Source of the DNA: [Clostridium] scindens ATCC 35704
Lineage (GTDB): Bacteria > Bacillota > Clostridia > Lachnospirales > Lachnospiraceae
Direction: 5' to 3'
Assembly (NCBI RefSeq): GCF_004295125.1
Contig: NZ_CP036170.1
Span: 499,501 to 563,500, forward strand
Length of the DNA stretch: 64,000 nucleotides
Every line of letters begins with the position of its first letter. Within the stretch, counting starts at the first letter, position 1. Below, piece after piece: positions 9,932 through 17,766 of the stretch. A program made the position numbers and the translations under genes. The notes below the pieces were generated by a model that worked only from the letters and a program-made list of their open reading frames with translations, had not been told where the DNA came from and ran no database searches.

Positions 9932-10022
9932 AAGAACAGATAGTATTAAATTTAACGAAATATATTCATATCGGGGTGCTTATATTTCAATGTCATATAG
10001 TTGATTATCTGTTCCTATTTTT
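9932..10022 (+). promoter_or_regulatory. folded leader with U-tract upstream of the TSUP permease (attenuator or riboswitch candidate)
   Basis: The predicted transcript opens with a 9-bp closing stem (9934-9942 with 10006-10014). Inside it lie TTAAC/GTTGA (9951-9955 with 10000-10004) and an 8-bp helix GAAATATA/TATATTTC (9957-9964 with 9981-9988), capped by a loop containing TCGGGGTGC. The closing stem is followed by CTA and seven T. It resembles a ligand-sensing terminator, but I recognise no known riboswitch class. All pairings are Watson-Crick apart from one wobble. Confidence 0.45.
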
Positions 10023-10055
10023 TTGATACATTTAAACAATCTGGAGGGATGAACT

Positions 10056-10925
10056 ATGAACGTTATTATGATTTTACGTATCGTGCTGGGACTCTTTGCA
10101 TTAGTATCTTTAGGATTCTTTGTAAAAGACCTGCTTGCTCACAAAGAAGATTTTACAAAAGAAAAAGCCGTACCTTTAGCAATCATCGGCTGCATTACCA
10201 ACCTTCTTGATACATGGGGAATCGGTAGTTACGCAACCACACAGGCCGGGTTCAAATTTACAAAGTCAAGCCCGGACGAGACAATTCCTGGAACACTGAA
10301 TGTTGGAGATACATTCCCTGTAACATTGGAAGCATTACTGTTCTTCAGTTTCGTTGACATTGATCCACTTACCTTAGTATTAATGCTTGCAGGCTCTGTT
10401 GTTGGTGCTCTTGTTGGTGCTGGTATCGTTTGTAAATGGAATGTTAAGTATGTTCGTATTGGTCTTGGTGTTGGTCTTATGATTCTTGCAGTCGTAATGG
10501 CTTGCAGAAATGCAGGTGTAGGACCTTTCGGTATGGCTGGTACAGCATTAGGCTTAACAGGAATCAAATTAGTAATTGGTGTTGTTGTTAACTTCTTCTT
10601 AGGCGCTCTTATGATGATCGGTGTTGGTCTGTACGCACCTTGTCTCGCATTAGTTAGTGCACTGGGAATGGAAGTTGGAACTGCTTTCCCAATCATGATG
10701 GGATCTTGTGCATTCCTTATGAACGCTGCTTGCTTCAAGTTTATCAAAGAAGGCAAGTACGACAGAAAGGCCGCTTTCTACTTGGCAGTATTCGGATGCA
10801 TCGGCGTATTTATCGCTTACAAGGTTGCATGTATGTTCTCACTGAAGACATTGACCTACATCATCTGTGTAGTAATGGTTTACACATCTATCATGTTCTT
10901 CAGAGATGCTAAAAAGGCAGCATAG
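10056..10925 (+). CDS. TSUP (TauE/SafE) family membrane permease beside the prd locus
   Basis: This 289-residue protein is almost entirely hydrophobic, with about eight membrane segments. It has the two-repeat architecture of the TSUP family, including IIGCITNLLDTWGIGSYA near residue 45 and a second glycine-rich repeat near 175-200. Family members export sulfite or other small anions or acids; the substrate cannot be read from sequence. Start: GGAGG followed by ATG at 10056. It has its own promoter and leader and ends at a strong terminator. Its place next to the proline reductase genes suggests a role in proline, 5-aminovalerate or selenium/sulfur traffic, which is inference. Confidence 0.8.
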   Translation: MNVIMILRIVLGLFALVSLGFFVKDLLAHKEDFTKEKAVPLAIIGCITNLLDTWGIGSYATTQAGFKFTKSSPDETIPGTLNVGDTFPVTLEALLFFSFVDIDPLTLVLMLAGSVVGALVGAGIVCKWNVKYVRIGLGVGLMILAVVMACRNAGVGPFGMAGTALGLTGIKLVIGVVVNFFLGALMMIGVGLYAPCLALVSALGMEVGTAFPIMMGSCAFLMNAACFKFIKEGKYDRKAAFYLAVFGCIGVFIAYKVACMFSLKTLTYIICVVMVYTSIMFFRDAKKAA

Positions 10926-10957
10926 TTAGTAATCGCATAGTTTATATAAAGATATCC

Positions 10958-10993
10958 AAGGATGGTTCCTCTCGAGGAGCCATCCTTTTTTCT
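10958..10993 (+). terminator. intrinsic terminator of the TSUP permease gene
   Basis: AAGGATGG and TCCTC arms pair with GAGGA and CCATCCTT around a short loop, followed by a run of T. It lies about 33 bases after the stop codon. Confidence 0.85.
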
Positions 10994-11084
10994 ATTCCTT
11001 TCATCTGTACATTTAAAATTGCCTCAAAACATACTCTTTTTTTAGTAATTAGTCGGTATTTTGAATAAAAATGAAAATGGGCTA

Positions 11085-11113
11085 TTGACACTAGATTTCA
11101 AAAGTGATATATT
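11085..11113 (+). promoter_or_regulatory. consensus promoter not attached to any protein gene
   Basis: TTGACA (11085-11090) and TATATT (11108-11113) have a 17-base spacer. No credible coding frame follows before the terminator at about 11425. The expected start, around 11120, coincides with the first base of a long stem. Confidence 0.7.
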
Positions 11114-11119
11114 TAAACC

Positions 11120-11425
11120 AACTTAAATGTACGACAACCAACGGCGGTTTCCCATTGGGAGGAAACTGCTTATTTTTTAAAACTGCCGTACATTAAGTTG
11201 TAACCGTTTTGGTTGTTATTGCAGTTACGCTATTGCCGATCATTTCCCCCAAGAACGGTCCTGCAATGGTGAACTTCAATTTATGTATACATCCTCTTTA
11301 CGAGGAGCATTCCCCAGCTTTTGTATATAAGACAAAACTGCAATGCAACGAGGAAAACCTCTCAATGACATACCAAAAAGAAAGGGCACGACATACCTAT
11401 ATGTCGCGCCTTTTCTTTGCTTTTA
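11120..11425 (+). ncRNA. candidate structured non-coding RNA in the D-proline reductase locus
   Basis: A promoter-to-terminator unit of about 300 nt has no credible ORF. The first bases (11120-11133) pair with 11187-11199 in a 13-bp helix with one bulged A. Inside it GCGGTTTCC pairs with GGAAACTGC. Further on ATTGCAGTT (11218-11226) pairs with AACTGCAAT (11336-11344), enclosing TCCTC/GAGGA and other small hairpins, and a GAGG-AAAA-CCTC hairpin follows. I do not recognise it as tmRNA, SRP RNA, RNase P RNA or 6S RNA. It runs convergently toward prdE. Confidence 0.5.
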
Positions 11426-11428
11426 ATT
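11386..11428. terminator. bidirectional terminator between the RNA candidate and prdE
   Basis: AAAGGGC and CGACATA pair with TATGTCG and GCGCCTTT with one mismatch. The plus side is followed by TTCTTT and the minus side by CTTTCTTTTT, so it can end both the plus-strand RNA and the minus-strand prd operon. Confidence 0.7.
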
Positions 11429-11468
11429 CGTCAATAAATTAACACGATGCATAACTATACAACAGATG

Positions 11469-11942
11469 CTACTTTTTCTCATTCTTTCGCATCTTAAGTT
11501 TCAGAAGCGCAGTCGCCTTTTTGCAATCCAGCTCGACCATATTGTTTTCCCCAACCACATTGGTCTCTGTCCCGTCCGCGCTCTTATTGATATCCACAAT
11601 TCCATCCAGGTAATTATTTACAACTACAAATTGAGCTACCGTACCGCTGAAATTAAGGCCCGTCACCGCGATGCCTCTCGTCCCCACCTGCTCGCATGTA
11701 TTCGTGTAATCCACGTCGCTGTTTCCCCATCCGTCCGAAGAGATGATTACGCCGTCCGCACGCATTGCCTCGGCCCAAACAGCCGTCCTGGTTCCTACAA
11801 GCATCTTATCCTCATTATCGTCCGGTGTTCCTACGATGATAATTCCCATCAGATCCAGATCTGTATCCGAAGAGACTACATCCAGCAGCGGATCCCTGAA
11901 GTGATGCAATGATGTTTCTTTTGTTGATGGTCCTATACCCAT
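11469..11942 (-). CDS. prdE: D-proline reductase-associated protein PrdE
   Basis: This 157-residue protein resembles the C-terminal (small-chain) part of PrdA: MGIGPSTKETSLHHFRDPLL aligns with the PrdA segment that begins at its pyruvoyl site, and the later VGTRGIAVTGLNF aligns with PrdA IGMRGIPVVGMSY. PrdE has Gly where PrdA has the processed Cys, so it should not be self-cleaved. It follows prdD after 11 bp. Its role in D-proline reduction is unclear; it is probably an accessory or structural paralog. Start ATG with GGAGG upstream. Confidence 0.9.
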   Translation of the reverse strand: MGIGPSTKETSLHHFRDPLLDVVSSDTDLDLMGIIIVGTPDDNEDKMLVGTRTAVWAEAMRADGVIISSDGWGNSDVDYTNTCEQVGTRGIAVTGLNFSGTVAQFVVVNNYLDGIVDINKSADGTETNVVGENNMVELDCKKATALLKLKMRKNEKK

Positions 11943-11953
11943 ATTAACACCTC

Positions 11954-12721
11954 CTACTGCATGGAGCGGATAATACCGTCTCTGTACTCATTTGGAGTTA
12001 CAAGGATCGGCATATTGCCCATATCGATAATTGAACGTCCGCCCTCTACGCCAGACGGCTCTTTGGAAAACAGATGCGTATCATACATTGCTCCCTGTCC
12101 TGCCACCTGCTTTACGATCAGGACGCGTTTCTTTCCCGGCCTTACCACATCATGGTACTCATGGCGTTCCGTACACTTCTCGCCTTTGAACTTCTTCATC
12201 TTATCACGGTATGTCTGGATAAACTTATCGCACGCCCTATGTGCGGCAGTCGGTCCAGGCCTCTCCTGCCCCATTCCGGCTGCAAGCGTTACATCAAAGG
12301 AAATTATGTAATCATCATCCCCCGGCGTGCCTGCACGGTTCAAGTACAGCTGGTCTTTCAGATTCCCCTCAGAAGAACCGAATTCATGGCATTGCTTTCC
12401 ATTTACGTCAACGCCGGTAAGCATTACATATACGCCGGTAATGGTATGGGTAATGCCCTCCCCTAATTTTCCAAGTACCTTTGTAGAGATCGGTATGATA
12501 TCCATAATCGTATTCGTCCAACGGTCATGATCCCCCGGCTTAATAATCTGAATATCAATTTTTTCAATGTGTTCCTCCTGAGCCACCAGCTGATCAATCA
12601 TTTCTTTACTGACTGTCATATTACCGTCAACAGTAATATCATTATGTTCACCCCACTCTACATCATTCATGTGGAACGCTTTAATTACAAGACGTCTCAG
12701 GTCTTTTACCTCTTCAGCCAA
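11954..12721 (-). CDS. prdD: D-proline reductase-associated protein PrdD
   Basis: This 255-residue protein parallels the middle (large-chain) part of PrdA: GVYVMLTGVDVNGKQCHEFGSSEG, AAHRACDKFIQTYRDKMKK and RPGKKRVLIVKQVAGQGAM each have counterparts there. It stops exactly where PrdA would be cleaved. The start is TTG at 12721, nine bases after GGAGG; no better ATG fits. A terminator separates it from prdB upstream, so prdDE may be expressed less than prdAB. Confidence 0.9.
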   Translation of the reverse strand: MAEEVKDLRRLVIKAFHMNDVEWGEHNDITVDGNMTVSKEMIDQLVAQEEHIEKIDIQIIKPGDHDRWTNTIMDIIPISTKVLGKLGEGITHTITGVYVMLTGVDVNGKQCHEFGSSEGNLKDQLYLNRAGTPGDDDYIISFDVTLAAGMGQERPGPTAAHRACDKFIQTYRDKMKKFKGEKCTERHEYHDVVRPGKKRVLIVKQVAGQGAMYDTHLFSKEPSGVEGGRSIIDMGNMPILVTPNEYRDGIIRSMQ

Positions 12722-12810
12722 CTTAAGTCACCTCCGATATTTAATAACTACTTTCATGACCTTATTACAATATTACGGATTCTTTTCCGATATATTGTCA
12801 TATCTTTTTT

Positions 12811-12844
12811 CAAAAAAGGGCAGATGACAATCCATCTGCCCCTT
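12811..12844 (-). terminator. intrinsic terminator between prdB and prdD
   Basis: On the minus strand AAGGGGCAGATG pairs with CATCTGCCCTT around a 6-base loop and is followed by a T run. It sits just after the prdB stop codon, inside what is otherwise one gene cluster. Confidence 0.85.
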
Positions 12845-12855
12845 ATTTAATGAAA

Positions 12856-13581
12856 TTAAATCTTAGCTACATACTCGAATGGCAGTGGAACAATCTTTCC
12901 AGGTGTCTGGATTTCAACTAACTGCTCCAGAGTTGCCTTTACGATCTGTGTCTGCTGTTCAACATTGTGCGGTCCACCTGCATTAGCACCCATAGGTACC
13001 AATGGAGCAACTGCACGAGGAGTACCAGTCTGGCGAACAACTGGTGGAAGAGCTGCAATAATAATAGTAGGAATTCCAGCTTCTTCAATCGCTCTCTGCA
13101 CCAATACTGCAGAGCGGTGGCAGGTTCCTCAGCCAGCGGTGAGAATTACTGCGTCAACGTCCTCTTCTTTGAACATCTGCGCGATAGCCGGACCAGTTTC
13201 GCCTTTGAACTTCTCCTGGTTTCCGCCACCACCCATGAATCCTGCATGTACCGGAGCACAAGCCCTGATAAATCCTTCAGCAGCCAATTCATGAATTCTG
13301 TCAATCGGGAACATACAGTTGATATCTTTGTTAACATCACTGTTATCATATCCACCATGGGATACCATCAGTTCGCTAGATGGTGTTGTGTTCTCTATTT
13401 TTCTCCATGTAAAGTCACCAGCAAGATTGAATCTTTCCTGATCCTTCTTATGAACACCGGCAGCTGTTGCAAGAGCGATAGACATGTCTTTCAACTCTTT
13501 TGTTACAGGAGTCCATACTGATGGTGGAGTAATAGGAACGAATATTTCAGATTGTAAACCTTTAACAACCGTTAAACTCAT
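12856..13581 (-). CDS. prdB: D-proline reductase selenoprotein subunit PrdB (in-frame UGA = Sec)
   Basis: The frame from ATG at 13581 to the stop at 12856 gives 241 residues if the TGA at 13129-13131 (codon 151) is read as selenocysteine. The context is TAG-U-GTCHRSA, a UxxC redox motif at the known Sec site of PrdB, in a GrdB-like fold. PrdB attacks the C-N bond of D-proline bound to the PrdA pyruvoyl group, giving 5-aminovalerate. Reading through is supported by selA, selB, selC and selD nearby and a hairpin just after the UGA. A standard gene finder would split it in two. Confidence 0.96.
13090..13131 (-). promoter_or_regulatory. bacterial SECIS candidate in prdB
   Basis: Twelve bases after the UGA the mRNA forms CGCTCTGCA paired with TGCAGAGAGCG (bulged AG on the 3' arm), with a 7-base loop that starts with GU. 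Distance and loop fit the known bacterial SECIS pattern bound by SelB. Confidence 0.65.
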
Positions 13582-13583
13582 TT

Positions 13584-13883
13584 TTAGACCTCCTTATTAT
13601 CATCCAAACGTATGCGCATCTCTTCTTGTTTGCGCCGTTCTTTTTCTATGTTGCTGACGTATTTGTCATTTATCTCCGGTCCCAACTGTTCCGGAAAACT
13701 CATGTTCCATCCGAATTCCTGCCCCACCTTCGGCTCAGTATCACAGATAAACATTCGTCTCGGTGCTTTGAAGAACCCTAAGCGTCCTTTCAAGTCTACG
13801 CTGATACTGCAGTCATCAACGTCAACGACAACACCTTCCATGTAAATGACTCTATCGCCATAATTCAAACGTTCATTATTCAT
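13584..13883 (-). CDS. small unknown protein of the prd operon
   Basis: A 99-residue soluble protein begins MNNERLNYGDRVIYMEGVVV and has a beta-rich first half (VDVDDCSISVDLKGRLGFFK), then a charged helical tail (KERRKQEEMRIRLDD). Small genes of this kind lie between prdA and prdB in other proline reducers; I know of no assigned function. The site before its ATG is weak, but the 2-bp gap to prdB and 15-bp gap to prdA place it firmly in the operon. It could be an assembly or maturation factor; this is inference. Confidence 0.8.
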   Translation of the reverse strand: MNNERLNYGDRVIYMEGVVVDVDDCSISVDLKGRLGFFKAPRRMFICDTEPKVGQEFGWNMSFPEQLGPEINDKYVSNIEKERRKQEEMRIRLDDNKEV

Positions 13884-13898
13884 TCGCGGGCACCCGGC

Positions 13899-15752
13899 TT
13901 AGCTGTATTTTAATCTACGTTTTTCACTCATCGGAAGAGCCTGCTCATTTTCAACAAGATCAACCTTTGTACCGTATGTGCTCTCAATTAACTCTACGTT
14001 TGTAGACTTAACGTTTGGATTCCACTTCTTCTCAGCAGCCTTAACGTCTTCGCCTGCCATTGCAGTCTTAAGCATAGCAAGTGCACGAACAGCATCTTCC
14101 GGGCAAAGCGTATTGTTACCAAGAATCTCGTTCTCGATACCAGCTTCAGACTTGTTATTGTCAACCATGTATGTCATATACTTGTTACCAACAACCAGAG
14201 CGCCCTGAACTGCACAGTAAGACATGCCAACAACCGGAATTCCTCTCATACCGATCTGCTCGATATGGCTTGCGAAATCGATGTGGTTGTTTCCAAAACC
14301 TTCCGTTGTAACGAAAGCTCCATCAGCATCCATCATTTCTACGGTATGGCCTACACGACGGGATACATAGAATTTCTCAGCATTGATCTGAGGAGATCCT
14401 ACAAATACAACGCCGCAAAGGTCAACTTCCGGGTCATGCAATGCTTCCAGAACCAATGGCTCTCTCCAGTAATGTCTGGACATTTCCTTAGATGCAGGTC
14501 CGATACATGTTAATGCATGGATACATCCATCAAGAACTTCCAATGGAGATACGCAAACCGGTACGTTTCCTAAGTCTACGTTAGCTCTTGCGCCTAGAAC
14601 GCCAACAGGCTCTACAGGAAGGATAAAGTTGTCATGCATAGCTCCCTGTCCCATGATTTCCTTAACGATAACGACTTTCTTCTTGCCCGGACGGCGAACC
14701 TGCTTCAGTTCTTCCGTATCAGCAACAAGGCTGTCATCAAGTTTCTTCATAACTTCGCGGATTTCCTGTGTGATTACATCAAATGCTGTATGAGCAGCCA
14801 TAGGTCCACGACGTTCCATGTTTGTCTTTTCCTGGATTACGATGTTACCCTTGATAAAGATCTCGCCTTTATCTGGGCAGCTCGGACGATTCCACATAAT
14901 GTTCTCATCAAGGTATCCTTCTGAAGAACCGAACTCGCCAATCTGAACTCCGCCTTCGTCAACACCTGTCAGCATCATAACAACGCCGTCAAGTACTCTT
15001 GTAACACCTGTTCCGAGTTCATCATCGCCTTCTTTTGTAGCGATTGGCTGAACGTCCATAACAGTCTCGGAATATGTGTGATATAAATCAGGAGTGATGA
15101 TTTCCAGTTTGAAATCTTTTACAAGCTCCTGGTTGTCAATAACTTCTGACTCAATGCCTTCACGGATGTAAAGAGTTGTTCCTTCGATCTTGGTCTCTGG
15201 TCCTCTCTTAACCTCTGTGATCGTGAAGTGTTTTCTTGTTAAACTTCTTACAACCTTTTCTTCTCCAGCTGCTTCTGGTGCTGCTGCTCCTGCAACAACT
15301 GCCTCTGCTCCTGCCGGCAATGGTGCAACTGCTGCTCCGCCGCCAAGCGCTCCAACTGGGATCTCAAGATCAATGTCCTTGCCTTCTCCAATGTGGATCT
15401 TAAGTGTTCCGCCTGCCGCAGGTCCTGCTACAGGTGCTGCAGCCGGTGCCGGTGCTGCCGGCGCTTCCTCTTCTGCCTCTTCTGCTGCTGGAGCAGTCGG
15501 CGCTTTTGCACCTTCAACTACATCTGCAGTTAACGGGCAAAGAGAATCACATGTTTTTGTAAGTTTTGCTCCCAAAACTTCTTCGATGGTCAATGCACCA
15601 TCCAGGTTCAATAATCCTGAATCTACCAAGTCATCAAAGATCGCCGGATCTTCAAGATTAGCAGCTTCGATTGTAATGCCTGCTTCGGCTCTACAACATA
15701 ATACCGCAGGATCATGAGCATGTTCTTTCGCTGTTTCAGCTGTGATTGACAT
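13899..15752 (-). CDS. prdA: D-proline reductase proprotein PrdA (pyruvoyl enzyme)
   Basis: This 617-residue proprotein has an N-terminal region with CC and CDSLC cysteines (1-80), an Ala/Pro/Glu-rich linker (82-165) and the catalytic part. It is processed at a Cys in ALTCIGPASKE (Cys416 by my count) to leave a pyruvoyl group at the N-terminus of the small chain. The substrate D-proline binds there as a Schiff base and is reduced by the PrdB selenol. Start ATG at 15752 follows AAGGAGGG. It precedes the 99-residue gene and prdB in one transcript direction. Confidence 0.96.
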   Translation of the reverse strand: MSITAETAKEHAHDPAVLCCRAEAGITIEAANLEDPAIFDDLVDSGLLNLDGALTIEEVLGAKLTKTCDSLCPLTADVVEGAKAPTAPAAEEAEEEAPAAPAPAAAPVAGPAAGGTLKIHIGEGKDIDLEIPVGALGGGAAVAPLPAGAEAVVAGAAAPEAAGEEKVVRSLTRKHFTITEVKRGPETKIEGTTLYIREGIESEVIDNQELVKDFKLEIITPDLYHTYSETVMDVQPIATKEGDDELGTGVTRVLDGVVMMLTGVDEGGVQIGEFGSSEGYLDENIMWNRPSCPDKGEIFIKGNIVIQEKTNMERRGPMAAHTAFDVITQEIREVMKKLDDSLVADTEELKQVRRPGKKKVVIVKEIMGQGAMHDNFILPVEPVGVLGARANVDLGNVPVCVSPLEVLDGCIHALTCIGPASKEMSRHYWREPLVLEALHDPEVDLCGVVFVGSPQINAEKFYVSRRVGHTVEMMDADGAFVTTEGFGNNHIDFASHIEQIGMRGIPVVGMSYCAVQGALVVGNKYMTYMVDNNKSEAGIENEILGNNTLCPEDAVRALAMLKTAMAGEDVKAAEKKWNPNVKSTNVELIESTYGTKVDLVENEQALPMSEKRRLKYS

Positions 15753-15900
15753 ATTGTTTTCCCTCCTTGTTTGGTTTGCATAAATTATATATACAGTTAC
15801 ACATGGCGCGGAGAATACCTCTCGCCTTCCCCAGGCAAAAGAATCGGGGGTCCCTTGCCCTTGCCATCTGCAACAGTAATACCAATAAGTAACTTAGACC

Positions 15901-17229
15901 TTATTTGCCGTTGGGCAGCTGGTCAACTTCTTTGGACACGGTCAGTCTTCTGTATAATGGATGACCGATTGTTCTCATCACATGGTCTGTCTGATGGAAT
16001 GTCTTCAGTTTTAACTTTGGTGCAGATCCCATAACTGTGTTGGAACAGTCTGAGCAGTTACCGATGATGATGTACTCTGCGCCGTCCTTCTTAAACTGCA
16101 GACATTTCTGTGCCTGTCCAGGACAGTTTCCAGGATTCTCGCACTTAAGCGCTGCGCCCGGCTTCGGCTCAACCGCCTGTTTACATCTTGCCACAGAAAC
16201 GACCTTTCCATTCATCTTTTCGCAAAGTTCGCGCATACGGTCTTCGCTTCCGCCGCACGCACAGACAAGCAATCCTACCGGCGCTCCGTGAAGATCCGGG
16301 AACTCTACCGTAACGATGATTCCGCCTGTCGTCTTCGTAGTAGGCGCGTCTAATGTGGTGGACTTTCCAGTAAATGCTCCACCCATGATAATCTCGCCAT
16401 ATGTACCATCAATTCCGCCTGCCTTCTCGATCATGTCTGCAACACAGGTTCCAACCGGAACATCCATGAATACATGCGGCTCGTTTCCACCGTTAATCTT
16501 TCCAATAACCGTCATATTCTTGCTAAAGCAAGGTTTCTTAAGTTCGATCGCCTCTGCGATACGAAGCAGGGTCTCGCAGTTGATTACGACTGCATCTGCT
16601 GCTGACGGAAGTTGTGTAGGATCAAGCAGTTTTCCGAGGCATTCTCTTACTACCGCTCTTTCCTCTCCCATTGGGTAAATATCCGGAAGAAGATGGATCG
16701 TGATATTGTCTTCATCCTTGATTGCCTCTCTGAGAAATTCGATCGCTTTTTCGTTCTTCTTCTTAATAGCAATAATTCCTTTTGCCGCATTGGATATCTC
16801 CATGCAGTATTTCAATCCGCGGATTGTGATATCTGTCTTTTCTTCAATCTGCTGGATATTGTGGCGAAGTCCAGGCTCGCATTCTGCAGCATTTACCAGG
16901 ATATATCCGCCGTGAAGGTCCGTTCCAATCTTCACGCCAGTTGGGAATCCTGCGCCGCCCATACCTACGATTCCGGCTTCCTTAACCATCTCAAGCTTGC
17001 TGCCTTCCTTAATAGGTACAAACTCATCTTTCTGCTCTTCATCCGGCTTGATAACGATTCGGTCTTCCAAGACTTCTTCCACCACGCCATAGACGCTGGA
17101 AAAGATGTTAGCGCCAAGTCCTGTAGGAGTTGCAATCAAGGTACCTTTTTCCACCTTATCCCCAGCCTTTACGATTGCCTCACAGGGTGCACCAACATGC
17201 TGACGTAATAAAATCTGTACATTTCCCAT
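15901..17229 (-). CDS. prdC: proline reductase electron-transfer protein PrdC (RnfC-like)
   Basis: This 442-residue protein resembles RnfC: a biotinyl/lipoyl-like N-terminus (VGAPCEAIVKAGDKVEKGTL), a glycine-rich GMGGAGFPTGVK motif near residue 90, and a Cys-rich C-terminal third (CACGG, CENPGNCPGQAQKC, NCSDCSN). PrdC passes electrons to the reductase and links it to membrane energy conservation. Some clostridia carry Sec in PrdC; here all candidate sites are Cys and there is no in-frame UGA. Start ATG at 17229 follows AAGGAGAAGG. It is downstream of selC on the same strand. Confidence 0.93.
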   Translation of the reverse strand: MGNVQILLRQHVGAPCEAIVKAGDKVEKGTLIATPTGLGANIFSSVYGVVEEVLEDRIVIKPDEEQKDEFVPIKEGSKLEMVKEAGIVGMGGAGFPTGVKIGTDLHGGYILVNAAECEPGLRHNIQQIEEKTDITIRGLKYCMEISNAAKGIIAIKKKNEKAIEFLREAIKDEDNITIHLLPDIYPMGEERAVVRECLGKLLDPTQLPSAADAVVINCETLLRIAEAIELKKPCFSKNMTVIGKINGGNEPHVFMDVPVGTCVADMIEKAGGIDGTYGEIIMGGAFTGKSTTLDAPTTKTTGGIIVTVEFPDLHGAPVGLLVCACGGSEDRMRELCEKMNGKVVSVARCKQAVEPKPGAALKCENPGNCPGQAQKCLQFKKDGAEYIIIGNCSDCSNTVMGSAPKLKLKTFHQTDHVMRTIGHPLYRRLTVSKEVDQLPNGK

Positions 17230-17373
17230 GACATCCTTCTCCTTTTCTTTTTTAATATAAGTAAAAAACGAAACTATAGTAGTCCGTTTACTTATTCCCC
17301 AGATATATAAATTCTATCTATAAGTGTTTAATTATACATTCGCCAATTTTTTAACATTAAATAATTACTCTTT

Positions 17374-17471
17374 TGGCGGAGGCATGTGGGAATCGAACCC
17401 ACCCAGGACGCTCTTAACGCCCCACACTAGTTTTGAAGACTAGGAGGCACACCAGTCACCCATCTACCCCC
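17374..17471 (-). tRNA. selC: tRNA-Sec (anticodon UCA)
   Basis: This 98-nt tRNA includes an encoded CCA. The anticodon loop CTTCAAA gives UCA, reading UGA. Features of tRNA-Sec are visible: an 8-bp acceptor stem (GGGGGTAG with ATGCCTCC, allowing wobbles and one terminal mismatch), a long variable arm and a 5-bp T stem GTGGG/CCCAC with TTCGATT loop. It lies between prdC and prdF, within the locus whose product needs Sec. It has its own promoter and may be co-transcribed into prdC. Confidence 0.97.
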
Positions 17472-17495
17472 ATGACTTACTTCTCATGCGAATTA

Positions 17496-17524
17496 ACAAT
17501 AACACACTTTTTCGGAGATTTCAA
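17496..17524 (-). promoter_or_regulatory. promoter for selC (and possibly prdC)
   Basis: On the minus strand TTGAAA (17519-17524) and TATTGT (17496-17501) are 17 bases apart, with the start expected about 20 bases before the tRNA 5' end. No separate terminator is visible between selC and prdC. Confidence 0.65.
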
Positions 17525-17559
17525 CCGTTTTTATTTATTTTTATACTACCAAAAAACCA

Positions 17560-17588
17560 TTGACTTTTCAAGGCTTATCGTACATAAT
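17560..17588 (+). promoter_or_regulatory. promoter for prdF
   Basis: TTGACT (17560-17565) and CATAAT (17583-17588) have a 17-base spacer, divergent from the selC promoter. It implies a leader of about 170 nt before prdF, in which I see no convincing conserved structure. Confidence 0.6.
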
Positions 17589-17766
17589 AAATGTAGTGAA
17601 CTGAACGCAATACTAGAACGCGGTCTAATTGTTAATTTTGTATCGTTTTCAGGTGGTTCATTGGGTGTTTTTCGAAAAAGGCACTGCGAGAACTTGGGGG
17701 TTTTCAATGTGTTTTTATAAAAACTTATAGAAAGAGTCTATGAGTAAATTTAAGGAGGTAACGATT

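Noticed and set aside
9961-9990. A TPP riboswitch, because of a GGGGTGC sequence in the TSUP leader
   Set aside because: The CTGAGA and the other conserved THI-box segments are missing.
11209-11442. A 77-codon plus-strand ORF in the RNA candidate region
   Set aside because: It has no ribosome-binding site, uses an alternative start and runs through the terminator hairpin; composition is not protein-like.
13129-13581. prdB as a pseudogene broken by a stop codon
   Set aside because: The stop is UGA at the known Sec site, with a SECIS-like hairpin and the full Sec machinery nearby.
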